From NCBI RefSeq assembly GCF_000016985.1, contig NC_009633.1, positions 1,922,001 to 1,986,000 on the forward strand: 64,000 bases of DNA, in the 5' to 3' direction. Below the pieces are notes generated by a model. The model was given only the letters and a program-made list of their open reading frames with translations. It was not told the origin of the DNA and did not search any database. Source of the DNA: Alkaliphilus metalliredigens QYMF (GTDB lineage Bacteria > Bacillota > Clostridia > Peptostreptococcales > Natronincolaceae). Positions 49,507-58,794 of the stretch are shown piece by piece (position 1 is the first letter of the stretch; every line of letters begins with the position of its first letter). The translations under genes and the position numbers were made by a program.

Positions 49507-50520
49507 ATGGATTCTAAGGTATTAGAAATTAAAGATTTAAAAATACACTATTTTACGGAAGACGGAGAGGTGCTGGCAGTTGAAGGTGTCAACTTAGGGA
49601 TTAATGAAGGTGAAACCCTTGGTTTGGTAGGCGAAACGGGTGCAGGAAAGACAACTACGGCCTTAGGAATCATGCAGCTTGTAGCGGAACCTCCCGGGAA
49701 AATTGTGGGAGGAGAGATTTTATTTAAGGGAGATAATCTTCTAAAGTATAAAGAAAAAGATATGAGAAAGTTAAGAGGTAATGAGATTTCTATGATTTTT
49801 CAGGATCCTATGACGTCCTTAAATCCAGTTCTTACAATTGGAGAACAGTTGATTGAAGTAATCCAATTACATCAGAAACTGGATAAGAGCAAGTCCATCG
49901 CAAAGGCGAAAGAGATGCTGGAGATGGTTGGATTGCCTGGGGAACGGCTATATGATTACCCACATGAATTTAGCGGAGGGATGAAACAACGTGTTGTTAT
50001 AGCAATTTGTCTTGCATGTAACCCGAAGCTGTTAATTGCTGATGAGCCGACAACAGCACTGGATGTTACGATACAGGCTCAAGTATTGGAAATAATGAAA
50101 CGATTAAAAGATGAATATCAAATGACTATGCTAATGATCACCCATGACTTGGGGATCGTTGCAGAAATATGTGATAATGTAGCCATTATGTATGCAGGTA
50201 GAATTGTTGAATTATCAGACAAAAAAAGCTTGTTTACCGACCCAAAACATCCATATACAGTGGGTCTATTTGACTCATTACCGAGTATAAAAAGTGAGAA
50301 TAAAAAACCACTCAACCCTATTAAAGGTTTAATACCAGATCCAATAGATCTACCCTCTGGATGTATTTTCCATCCTCGATGTTCGGATGCTTGGGACAGA
50401 TGTGAAGAGGAAATTCCTAAAGAATATATACTGAGCGATAAACGAAGGGTTTCTTGCTTCAAGTATGAAGATCAGTGCATAAAGTCAGGAGGAAAAACCC
50501 ATGAGCAGACCACTAATTGA
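49507..50520 (+). CDS. dppD: Peptide ABC transporter ATPase (DppD/OppD family)
   Basis: The 337-residue ATPase has Walker [10 protein letters not shown], signature FSGGMKQR, Walker B LLIADEP and the C-terminal oligopeptide-transporter extension with [11 protein letters not shown], whose Cys can bind an Fe-S cluster in this family. ATG 49507 is 6 bases after AGGAGG; ATG 49501 abuts it. Overlaps dppF by 20 bases. Confidence 0.92.
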   Translation: MDSKVLEIKDLKIHYFTEDGEVLAVEGVNLGINEGETLGLVGETGAGKTTTALGIMQLVAEPPGKIVGGEILFKGDNLLKYKEKDMRKLRGNEISMIFQDPMTSLNPVLTIGEQLIEVIQLHQKLDKSKSIAKAKEMLEMVGLPGERLYDYPHEFSGGMKQRVVIAICLACNPKLLIADEPTTALDVTIQAQVLEIMKRLKDEYQMTMLMITHDLGIVAEICDNVAIMYAGRIVELSDKKSLFTDPKHPYTVGLFDSLPSIKSENKKPLNPIKGLIPDPIDLPSGCIFHPRCSDAWDRCEEEIPKEYILSDKRRVSCFKYEDQCIKSGGKTHEQTTN

Positions 50521-51454
50521 AGTCAAAAACCTAAAAAAGCACTTCAAAACAAAAAAAGGGATCGTTCATGCTGTGGATGGAATCAGTTTCTCAATTGATC
50601 GACAAAAGACTCTTGGCGTAGTTGGGGAAAGCGGATGTGGTAAATCAACAGCAGGGAGAACCATATTGAGGCTATTAGAGCCTACTGACGGTGAAGTCCT
50701 AATTAATGGAAAAGATGTCAGTAAATTTGATAGAAGACAATTACAAGAGTTTAGAAAAGAAGCACAAATTGTTTTTCAAGATCCCTTTTCTTCCTTGAAT
50801 CCACGTAAAAGAGTATTTGATCTAATACAGGACCCCTTAGCAATTCACAGGATCTATAAAAATAAAAATGATAAGAAGAAACGTGTGTTAGAACTTATGG
50901 ATGTGGTTGGCCTGAGTCATCGTTTAATTAACACATATCCTCATGAGCTTGATGGTGGCAGAAGACAAAGAATTGGAATTGCCAAGGCGCTGGCGCTGAA
51001 TCCAGAGCTAATTGTACTTGATGAACCGGTATCTGCCTTAGACGTTTCTGTTCAGGCAAGAATATTAAATCTGCTAGGTGAATTGCAAAAAGAAATGGAA
51101 CTGACTTACCTATTTATTTCCCATGATTTATCAGTAGTTCGTCACGTAAGTGATGAAATAGCAGTTATGTATCTAGGTAAAATAGTGGAGAAAACTGATT
51201 ACAAAACACTTTTTAATAATCCACTACATCCTTACTCACAGGCATTGATTTCAGCAATACCGGTTCCAGATCTAGAGGTAAGAAAAAGAATTATTCTAGA
51301 AGGCGACGTTCCAAGTCCAATAAATTTGAAGGGAGGTTGTAGGTTTTACGGCAGATGTTGGAAGAAGACAGATTTATGTTTGCAAGTTGAGCCTGAGCTG
51401 GAAGAGTTGAAAAAAGGCGTTTTAGTAGCATGTCATCACGCTGAAGCAAATTGA
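50501..51454 (+). CDS. dppF: Peptide ABC transporter ATPase (DppF/OppF family)
   Basis: The 317-residue ATPase has Walker A GESGCGKST, signature LDGGRRQR (a variant of LSGGQ), Walker B LIVLDEP and C-terminal GGCRFYGRCWKKTDLC with family Cys. It starts inside dppD behind AGGAGG. It forms a heterodimer with DppD to drive import. Confidence 0.92.
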   Translation: MSRPLIEVKNLKKHFKTKKGIVHAVDGISFSIDRQKTLGVVGESGCGKSTAGRTILRLLEPTDGEVLINGKDVSKFDRRQLQEFRKEAQIVFQDPFSSLNPRKRVFDLIQDPLAIHRIYKNKNDKKKRVLELMDVVGLSHRLINTYPHELDGGRRQRIGIAKALALNPELIVLDEPVSALDVSVQARILNLLGELQKEMELTYLFISHDLSVVRHVSDEIAVMYLGKIVEKTDYKTLFNNPLHPYSQALISAIPVPDLEVRKRIILEGDVPSPINLKGGCRFYGRCWKKTDLCLQVEPELEELKKGVLVACHHAEAN

Positions 51455-51537
51455 AGGATAAGAGCCGTATAAACAATGAGCAATCTGTGTTAGAAATTAT
51501 TAAAAAAAATTTACAATTTAAGAGAGGGGTGCACGTA

Positions 51538-53085
51538 ATGAAAAAGATAATGTTAGCAGCTGTTATGTTAATACTTGTATTGAGTTTAATCGCATGTAAT
51601 TCCATAGGAGAGCCATCAAGTGTAGAAGGAGTGAAGAGGTTAACTGTTGCTCAAATGGCAGAGCCTGCCAGTTTAGACGTGGCAGCAGTAAGTGATGTTA
51701 CATCGTATTGGGTCATCGAACAAACTGGAGATCGACTTGTAAGATTAGACAATGATATGAATCTGGTTCCAGACTTGGCAGAAAATTGGGAATGGATTGA
51801 TGATTTAACACTAGAATTCTACTTACGAGAAGGTGTGAAATTCCATAATGGCGAAGATTTTACAGCCCACGACGTAGAATTCACATTAAAAAGAAGACTG
51901 GATCCAGATTTTGGTTCGCCGAATTTTGCATTTGCTAGAGACATTGACGTAGACAGTATTGAAGTTGTAGATGACTATACAATTAGATTTTCAACCAGTC
52001 GTCCCTATGCTCCCATTCTGTTTAATATGGCCCATAGTTCAGGGGTTATTTTAAATCAAAAGGCAGTGGAAGAACATGGAGAAGATTATGGTCAGAATCC
52101 TGTAGGAACCGGTCCCTTTAAATTTGTAGAATGGACTCCGGGAAATCATGTATTATTAGAAAGATTTGATGAGTACTGGGGAGGACCTGCTGATTATGAA
52201 GAACTTCAATTCAGATTCATTACATCTAGTTCGAATCGATTAATTGAACTTGAAACAGGCAATGTTCACATTGCAGAATCCATAGCACCAAGTGATCTAG
52301 GTGCAGTTGAATCAAACAATAATATGTCATTAATGCGAGGCATGAGTGTAACAACAAACTACTTTGGATTAAATAATAATAGAGAACCCTTTAATGATGT
52401 GAGAGTTCGACAGGCTATGAACTATGCAATTGATGTTGACACTTTAATCGGTGTCGTATATGAAGGTCTTGGATCTGCTGCAACAGCTCCCATGAACACG
52501 CAAGTACTTGATCCCGGTGATCGATCAGATGAAATCTATCAGTATGGCTACGATCCAGACAAAGCTAGAGAACTCCTTGAAGAAGCTGGATACCCTGATG
52601 GTTTTGAGTTCAGCATTATGATTGATAGCAATGATACCCGTGTTCATACTGCGGAAATCGTTCAAAACTATTTAGGTGAAATCGGTATCAAAGCGAACAT
52701 AGAGAACGTAGAGTGGGCAGTTCTTCTTGAACGAGCCGGAAATGAAAATGACTATGATGCAGTCATTATGAGTTGGACAACTTCAACTGGAGATCCTGAA
52801 ATGGCAAGCAGACCCTTTTATCCACCTTTTGCAGGGGCAGCAGGAAATCGTGTATTCTATCAAAACCATGAAGTTGAAACAATCTTAACGGAAGCAATGG
52901 CAGAAACCGATATATCCGTAAGAGAAGACATGTATATTGATGCTCAAATTATTATTGCTCAAGAAGCACCATGGGTATTTCTTCACTTTGGTGAGCAGGC
53001 TGTCGGTATCAGAAGCTCAATAGAAGGTTTTGAACTTCACCCTGGACAAAGACATCGATTATACGATGTACGTTTCTCTGACTAA
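51538..53085 (+). CDS. dppA: Peptide-binding lipoprotein of the ABC transporter (family 5)
   Basis: The 515-residue protein has a lipoprotein signal with lipobox LSLIACNS and the SBP family 5 signature region (GVKFHNGEDFTAHDVEFTLKR). It captures peptides outside the cell for DppBCDF. ATG 51538 follows GAGAGGGGTG; the longer in-frame extension to 51451 overlaps dppF and lacks a site. A weak hairpin (GCTGGCTCG / CGAGTCAGC, 53100-53130) after the gene may be a processing or attenuation site. Confidence 0.92.
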   Translation: MKKIMLAAVMLILVLSLIACNSIGEPSSVEGVKRLTVAQMAEPASLDVAAVSDVTSYWVIEQTGDRLVRLDNDMNLVPDLAENWEWIDDLTLEFYLREGVKFHNGEDFTAHDVEFTLKRRLDPDFGSPNFAFARDIDVDSIEVVDDYTIRFSTSRPYAPILFNMAHSSGVILNQKAVEEHGEDYGQNPVGTGPFKFVEWTPGNHVLLERFDEYWGGPADYEELQFRFITSSSNRLIELETGNVHIAESIAPSDLGAVESNNNMSLMRGMSVTTNYFGLNNNREPFNDVRVRQAMNYAIDVDTLIGVVYEGLGSAATAPMNTQVLDPGDRSDEIYQYGYDPDKARELLEEAGYPDGFEFSIMIDSNDTRVHTAEIVQNYLGEIGIKANIENVEWAVLLERAGNENDYDAVIMSWTTSTGDPEMASRPFYPPFAGAAGNRVFYQNHEVETILTEAMAETDISVREDMYIDAQIIIAQEAPWVFLHFGEQAVGIRSSIEGFELHPGQRHRLYDVRFSD

Positions 53086-53199
53086 CCTAGAAATGATCGC
53101 TGGCTCGGGGTATATGCTTCGAGTCAGCGAAATATTTATTACTGATTGTTCAACTTTTAAGAACTACAAATTCACAACTTATCAGCTAGGAGTGGGAAC

Positions 53200-54165
53200 A
53201 TGAAAATTTTTGATGGACATACCGACATCTTCACAGATGTCGTTGATCAATTCATTGAAGGAGAGAAAAGAACATTAATTGAAGAACATCTTCCAAAATT
53301 GAAAGAAGGTGAGATCGTCGCCGGTAATTTCGTATTTTGGGATGAACCGAAATATAAAGATAACAGTCTTGAACGCTTACAAATCAGCTTAGATATTGTG
53401 GATAAAGTTCTCCAGGATTCGGATCAGTACTTTATTAAAATTGAAAAAGAAGTGGACTTTCATAAAGCGATGGATAAAAATTTATTGGCAATTATATTAG
53501 GGATTGAAGGTTTGGCACCTATTAAAAAAGATCTTGATTGGATCCATAGATTACATCAATATGGGGTTAGGACTGCGAGTTTAACATGGAATGAAGAAAA
53601 CCAACTTGCCACGGGTCTCGATGGTGATGTGAATAGGGGATTAACTCAGGATGGGATGTTTGCTCTTAAAATGATGGAGTCTGTGGGAATTTTAATTGAT
53701 GTATCGCATTTAAATGAAAAAAGTTTCTGGGATGTAATAAATTATTCTTCGAAACCGGTTATTGCAACACACTGTAATGCCTATACTTTATGTAAACACA
53801 AACGAAACTTAAAAGATGACCAAATAGATGCAATAAAGTCAATGGGAGGCATGATCGGGGTCAATGCCTGGCCTGGTTTTGTTGACGAAAAAGATCCTTC
53901 GGTTGAGAGAGTTATCGATCATATTGATCACATGATTGATCGGATTGGTGTAGACCATGTTTCATTCGGTTTTGACTTTACAGACTTTTTACTCCCTGCA
54001 CCTAAGAAAAAGAACAGTATTAAGAGAAAGCCCACTGAAAGATTATTGAATGCCTGTCATGCTCAAAATGCCATTAAAGTGATGAGAAATAGAGGCTACT
54101 GTGAAAACGATATCGCCTCCATAGCATACGATAATCTTAAATCTTTTTACTCCTTAAATATATAA
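53200..54165 (+). CDS. Membrane dipeptidase-type M19 peptidase
   Basis: The 321-residue protein begins with the metal motif F-D-G-H-T-D and has EG in ILGIEGLAP, IDVSHLNEKSFWD and PVIATHCNA, the zinc ligands and substrate loop of renal-dipeptidase family M19. These enzymes split dipeptides, often L-D or D-containing. Without a signal peptide it is cytoplasmic and would digest imported peptides. ATG 53200 follows AGGAGTGGG. Confidence 0.9.
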   Translation: MKIFDGHTDIFTDVVDQFIEGEKRTLIEEHLPKLKEGEIVAGNFVFWDEPKYKDNSLERLQISLDIVDKVLQDSDQYFIKIEKEVDFHKAMDKNLLAIILGIEGLAPIKKDLDWIHRLHQYGVRTASLTWNEENQLATGLDGDVNRGLTQDGMFALKMMESVGILIDVSHLNEKSFWDVINYSSKPVIATHCNAYTLCKHKRNLKDDQIDAIKSMGGMIGVNAWPGFVDEKDPSVERVIDHIDHMIDRIGVDHVSFGFDFTDFLLPAPKKKNSIKRKPTERLLNACHAQNAIKVMRNRGYCENDIASIAYDNLKSFYSLNI

Positions 54166-54249
54166 ACCAAAGCGTTTTGAAGAGGATGTTTGACGATAAA
54201 TAAACATAAAAAAATTCAATAATCCTATACTCTACTAGGAGGAATAAAA

Positions 54250-55665
54250 GTGACTACCACAATACTTAAAAATGCGTATTTAATAGATCCGACCCAAGAA
54301 GTTAAGGGGTGGAAAGATCTTGAGATAATAGACGGAAAGGTAGTAAAGGTTTGCGAAAATATTAATACAATAAATGCAGACAAGGTTTACGACTTAAAAG
54401 GGAAATTATGTGTTCCTGGTATTATTGATACACATGTTCATTTAACTCTGGACGGTTCAAATAGAGGTTACTATATGCTTGCAAAAGCGGGTGTGACTAC
54501 GGCATTAGATATGTACGGTCCACCGGAAAAAATCTACGAGCATATTCATCAGTATGGTACAGGCATCAATATTGCTTGTTTAGCAGCCCAACCTCAAAAT
54601 ACAGATAACGCCACGCACTGTGATTATGATCAACACTCTATTAGAAAATTTATTCATTCAGAAATGAAGCGCGGAGCTCTGGGGATTAAACTAATTGGTG
54701 GGCACTATCCCATGAGTCCTGAGCTTACGAAAAAGTTTATACAAATAGCTAATGAAGAAAAAGCTTACATTGCCTTTCATGTAGGCACAACGAATAAAGG
54801 AAGTAATATTGAAGGATTTAAAGAAGCGATTTTTTTAGCGGAAGGAAATTCATTTCATGTAGCCCATGTAAATTCCTATTGCAGAGGCCAAATTCAAGAG
54901 AGTATTCAAGAGGTGCAAAGTGCAATTGAGTTACTATCCTCGAACCCTCATTTAGTTAGTGAGTCTTATCTATCAAGATATAATGGTACTTCCGGTCGAT
55001 GTGAAAAGATGATACCTATTAGTGAAGTAACTTCTAAATGTCTTATTCAAAATGGTTTTGCTAATACCGAAAGTGGTGTGGAAAATGCTATTGTAGCAGG
55101 AATTGCCTTAGTAGTTGCAAATGTGGGAGAAATAAACGCATTCATTGAAAATAGTGAAGAAGCGCTACAGTATTATAGAAATAAAAAAGGTAGGGTGAAT
55201 CTGAGTTTCCCCATTAATAAAATTGAAGCGGGTTTATTATTGGCTACGGCAAAAAATAAAGCTGGAGATTTTATAATACCGGCGATATCATCAGACGGAG
55301 GGGAGATCCCGAGAAATGTAATCATTGAAAAAGGGATACAGATGGTTAAGTATGGAGCCTTAACACATGAAGAATTTGTACTGAAAACTTCGGTTAATCC
55401 TGCAAAAATGTTGGGGTTAAAAAACAAGGGAACTTTGGGTATCGGTTTCGATGCTGATATAACCGTAATTGACACCGCTAAAGAAGAACCTGTGATGTCC
55501 ATGGTAATGGGTGAAATTATTATGCATGAAGGGCTGGTGATTGGGAAGAAAGGAAGGATTATCACAACAGATGAAGGTAGCGATTATGTGAAAATGCAAA
55601 ACATTGATCCGTATATTGTAAACATAGAAGACACACTATTATATCAACGACGGAATAATAAGTAA
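54250..55665 (+). CDS. Amidohydrolase (dihydroorotase / D-aminoacylase-like)
   Basis: The 471-residue protein has the metal-binding H-V-H-L of IDTHVHLTLDG, a Lys in GIKLIGGHYP suited to bridge two metals, His in FHVGT and FHVAHVN, the Asp region ISSDGGEIP, and the FDADITVID ending. This is the urease-superfamily fold. The exact substrate (N-acyl-D-amino acid, cyclic amide or peptide) is not visible. GTG 54250 follows AGGAGGAAT. It fits the peptide-utilisation cluster. Confidence 0.85.
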   Translation: MTTTILKNAYLIDPTQEVKGWKDLEIIDGKVVKVCENINTINADKVYDLKGKLCVPGIIDTHVHLTLDGSNRGYYMLAKAGVTTALDMYGPPEKIYEHIHQYGTGINIACLAAQPQNTDNATHCDYDQHSIRKFIHSEMKRGALGIKLIGGHYPMSPELTKKFIQIANEEKAYIAFHVGTTNKGSNIEGFKEAIFLAEGNSFHVAHVNSYCRGQIQESIQEVQSAIELLSSNPHLVSESYLSRYNGTSGRCEKMIPISEVTSKCLIQNGFANTESGVENAIVAGIALVVANVGEINAFIENSEEALQYYRNKKGRVNLSFPINKIEAGLLLATAKNKAGDFIIPAISSDGGEIPRNVIIEKGIQMVKYGALTHEEFVLKTSVNPAKMLGLKNKGTLGIGFDADITVIDTAKEEPVMSMVMGEIIMHEGLVIGKKGRIITTDEGSDYVKMQNIDPYIVNIEDTLLYQRRNNK

Positions 55666-55850
55666 TTGATAATTGGTTATGTGATTGAAAAAACAGAAAA
55701 AGCCGGATCTGAAGGGTTATACTGGGATGTACCGAACTGTCTTATATTCACTCAAAGTATCCCTTCGATTCTTCATTAAAATTCATTGATCCTATGAAAT
55801 ACGGATTAAATGTTGTAGAAACATAAAATCATGAAGAAGGAGCTTTTGCT

Positions 55851-56921
55851 ATGAAAAGAATTCGTGATTATGGCATTAGAATTGGCAAGGGAAGGCCGGG
55901 CCCTCACAATAAAATTACCGATGTTTTAGGGGTGACGGTAGGTCATGCCACCATTAAAGAGGGTGATGTTCAAACCGGAGTAACAGCAATTTATCCCCAT
56001 AAAGGAAATCTGTTCAAAGAGAAGGTTGTTGCCTCTAGTCATGTAATTAACGGTTTCGGTAAAACCCAGGGACTACTCCAAGTTCAAGAACTGGGGGCAA
56101 TAGAAACCCCGATCTTACTGACTAACACACTAAATATCGGGATAGTATGTGATGGACTCATTGAGTATATGCTTGAAGAAAACAAGGAGATCGGAGTGAC
56201 TACGGGAACTGTGAATCCTATTATCGGAGAATGTAACGACGGGTATCTGAATGATATTCGGGGAAGACATGTGCAAAAACATCACGTCTTTGAGGCGTTG
56301 GAAAAGGATACCGTGGACTTTGACGAGGGCAGTGTTGGTGCAGGCACAGGGATGACCGCCTACGGTCTTAAGGGAGGGATAGGCTCTGCATCGCGAAGGA
56401 TTAGATTAAGTGATAGGGAATACACCGTTGGAGTATTGGTATTATCGAATTTTGGAAAGCTCGAAAACTTATTGCTAGACGGAAGAAAAATCGGAAAATG
56501 GATTGATCAGAAGCAAAAAATAGGGGAGACACAGAAACAGCAGGAAACAGAAGATAAAGGCTCTGTAATCATTGTATTAGCAACGGATGCCCCCTTGTCC
56601 GACCGTCAGCTGAATCGAATCAGTAAACGAGTCACAGTGGGTCTTGCCAGAACCGGTTCAGAAATCGGTCATGGAAGCGGAGATATTGTCATTGCATTTT
56701 CCACGAAAAATCTGATTGCCCATGAGAGTGCTAAGATTGTAACGAAAATTGAATGCTTAGCAGAGGAGAAATTAAATGAATTCTTTTCAGGAACGATTGA
56801 GGCCGTGGAAGAAAGTGTGATAAACTCGATGATCACTGCTGAGACCACTGTCGGAAGAAATCAACACTGTCGAGTGTCGCTTAGGGAATATCTCGATGAG
56901 TATGAAAATGAACACAAATAG
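55851..56921 (+). CDS. P1-family (DmpA-type) aminopeptidase
   Basis: The 356-residue protein has the family features: DVLGVTVGHAT, GTVNPIIGE, DEGSVGAGTGMTAYGLKGGIGSASR, and the self-cleavage site at K-G-S-V preceding ATDAPLSDRQL, where the Ser becomes the N-terminal nucleophile. DmpA-type enzymes release D-Ala or beta-amino acids from peptides. Together with the M19 and amidohydrolase genes it suggests use of D-amino-acid-containing peptides. ATG 55851 follows GAAGGAGC. Confidence 0.9.
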   Translation: MKRIRDYGIRIGKGRPGPHNKITDVLGVTVGHATIKEGDVQTGVTAIYPHKGNLFKEKVVASSHVINGFGKTQGLLQVQELGAIETPILLTNTLNIGIVCDGLIEYMLEENKEIGVTTGTVNPIIGECNDGYLNDIRGRHVQKHHVFEALEKDTVDFDEGSVGAGTGMTAYGLKGGIGSASRRIRLSDREYTVGVLVLSNFGKLENLLLDGRKIGKWIDQKQKIGETQKQQETEDKGSVIIVLATDAPLSDRQLNRISKRVTVGLARTGSEIGHGSGDIVIAFSTKNLIAHESAKIVTKIECLAEEKLNEFFSGTIEAVEESVINSMITAETTVGRNQHCRVSLREYLDEYENEHK

Positions 56922-57550
56922 TTGGGTTGGTTACATAAAACAGAGATAGAAAGAATCATCTTCAAAAAGGTGATCGGTAAATTTATATATATCTTATAAT
57001 TGCTACTTGCATAAAAAGGATAATTTGTAATACTAAAGGATCTAATGACTGAAAGAGAATCTCTTTTAATCATTAGATTTTTTATTGGATGACAAATCAA
57101 GATGTAGTTGATGACAGAGAAATAAGTTTTTAAAGGTAAACCATGCAATAAAGGAACTTAAGAGAGATGGTACAATATAAAACAATCTATGTACACATCT
57201 CTATTTAAGGCGTAACAGATTCAGTATATCACGCTATGAATGCAAAAAAAATCATCATGGACCTTGACCAATAGAAAAATAGTTTAGGACAATAAATGAC
57301 TATAGGGGGAATCATCATTGAATATAAGGGGTAGCATGCCTAAAACGAATATATAGGAGGCTATTAGCTCAGTCTGTAGAAGGAGCTGAGATAATGATTT
57401 TTGTTTTATGGAATTCTTTTTTTCAAATCACTACATTACTTGCAAACTAGTGAATAGTAACTTGATATGCTATAATAGTTTGGTAAATCTTTTGGGCTTG
57501 ATTATTGATTTAATTGTTAAATAATCCAATAATGATAGGAGAGGATACAC
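56922..57550 (+). other. Long gene-less stretch with array remnants
   Basis: 57000-57090 contains an inverted pair around AATCTAATGA ... TCATTAGATT with T-run (likely terminator, 57040-57085). 57139-57180 matches the last codons of the small gene at 41813. 57188-57235 is a boundary element. 57238-57300 matches the 3' end and flank of the DUF6487 gene at 9752. 57355-57400 is tRNA-like. The rest is AT-rich. Confidence 0.6.
57188..57235 (+). repeat. Boundary element between two gene remnants
   Basis: GTACACATCTCTATTTAAGG, CGTAACAGATTC, then AGTATATCACG. It joins the 3' remnants of two different array genes. Confidence 0.65.
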
Positions 57551-58528
57551 TTGAGCTTTATTGATAAATTACAATCGGTCATTATTTTAGGTGCTGTTTT
57601 ATTAGGATTATTACTAGGACAAGTATCCCTAGTTGGATCAAATGCGGAGCACTTTATCCTTCCCTTTCTCACATTGATGCTCTTTGGCGTGTTTTTACAA
57701 ATCCCCCTAAAGCATATAGGAGAGTCCTTTAAAAATATTAAGTTCACTGGTAGTACTGTGATCATGAACTTTGTTTGGACACCTATTTTTGCATGGGCTT
57801 TAGGAAGTATATTTTTACGAGAGATACCAGCTATTTGGCTGGGTTTCATTATGCTAATGGTAACACCGTGTACTGACTGGTATTTAATATTTATTGGGAT
57901 AGCCAAGGGGAATGTGGCATTAGGTGCAGCCGCTCTGCCTCTCAAGCTTTTATTACAGCTTTTGCTATTACCATTTTACTTATTAGTCTTAGGAGGGTCT
58001 TTAGTCGATATCAATGCAGGGGCATTGTTGACAGGAGTTACATTGGTGTTAATGATTCCATTTATATTAGCACTGATTGTTCGGCAAGGGGTCATAAGGA
58101 GAAAAGGCGAGGCATGGTTTCAAGATAGATTGCTTCCTAGTTTGTCCTTTACTCAAATTATTTTTCTTAGCCTGGCGATTGTAGCCATGTTTGCATCCCA
58201 GGGAGAAATTCTAATGAATAATCCTGCTATCTTGTTAAAGTTACTATTACCTACTCTGATCTTCTATATAGTTAATTTTGTCATTGGACAGGTAATAGGG
58301 CGATTACTAAAGCTTTCTTATGAAGATACAGTGGCATTTAACTTTACGACACTGGCTAGAAATTCTCCCGTTGCTCTGGCTATTGCAGTGGCTTCTTTTC
58401 CTGATGAGCCCTTAATCGCTCTTGCTTTAGTGATTGGTCCTTTAATAGAATTACCTATATTGGCTGTAATCTCTCAACTTTTATTGATCATTGGGAAGCC
58501 AAATAAATTAAAAAATTGTCAAAATTAA
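57551..58528 (+). CDS. BASS-family transporter, arsenite-permease-like
   Basis: The 325-residue, roughly ten-helix protein has the T-P-C-T-D-W motif where Acr3 has A-P-C-T, and the LARNSPVALAIAV stretch near helix 9. It belongs to the bile acid/Na+ symporter superfamily that includes Acr3, and could export arsenite or another small solute. It lacks an ArsR neighbour. TTG 57551 follows AGGAGAGG. Monocistronic. Confidence 0.75.
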   Translation: MSFIDKLQSVIILGAVLLGLLLGQVSLVGSNAEHFILPFLTLMLFGVFLQIPLKHIGESFKNIKFTGSTVIMNFVWTPIFAWALGSIFLREIPAIWLGFIMLMVTPCTDWYLIFIGIAKGNVALGAAALPLKLLLQLLLLPFYLLVLGGSLVDINAGALLTGVTLVLMIPFILALIVRQGVIRRKGEAWFQDRLLPSLSFTQIIFLSLAIVAMFASQGEILMNNPAILLKLLLPTLIFYIVNFVIGQVIGRLLKLSYEDTVAFNFTTLARNSPVALAIAVASFPDEPLIALALVIGPLIELPILAVISQLLLIIGKPNKLKNCQN

Positions 58529-58794
58529 GTAGCCATTTGGTTGGTGGTATTTATTTTCTAAAATAATAAGAAACAGGCCATAGAAGAGATGATTAGAGTA
58601 ACTAAACAAGACAGATCAAAATGGTATCAAACAGTTTGAAGAGACTTTAGAAGATATTTTCACTGAATGATATAGGTATATCATTTACTTTACAGTTTAG
58701 TTACAAATCAGCAGATTAGTTGACATAATATTTAAAACAATGGTATAAACAACTATACGATGACATCAAAGGATAAAGGACAGGAGACAAGTTG

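Noticed and set aside
57355-57430. Functional tRNA gene
   Set aside because: Only a D-arm-like stretch is present; no anticodon arm, T-arm (GTTCGA) or acceptor stem can be paired downstream.
57551-58528. Second complete arsenic operon
   Set aside because: Only a BASS-type transporter is present; no arsR, arsD or arsA neighbours and no ArsR-type operator are visible.
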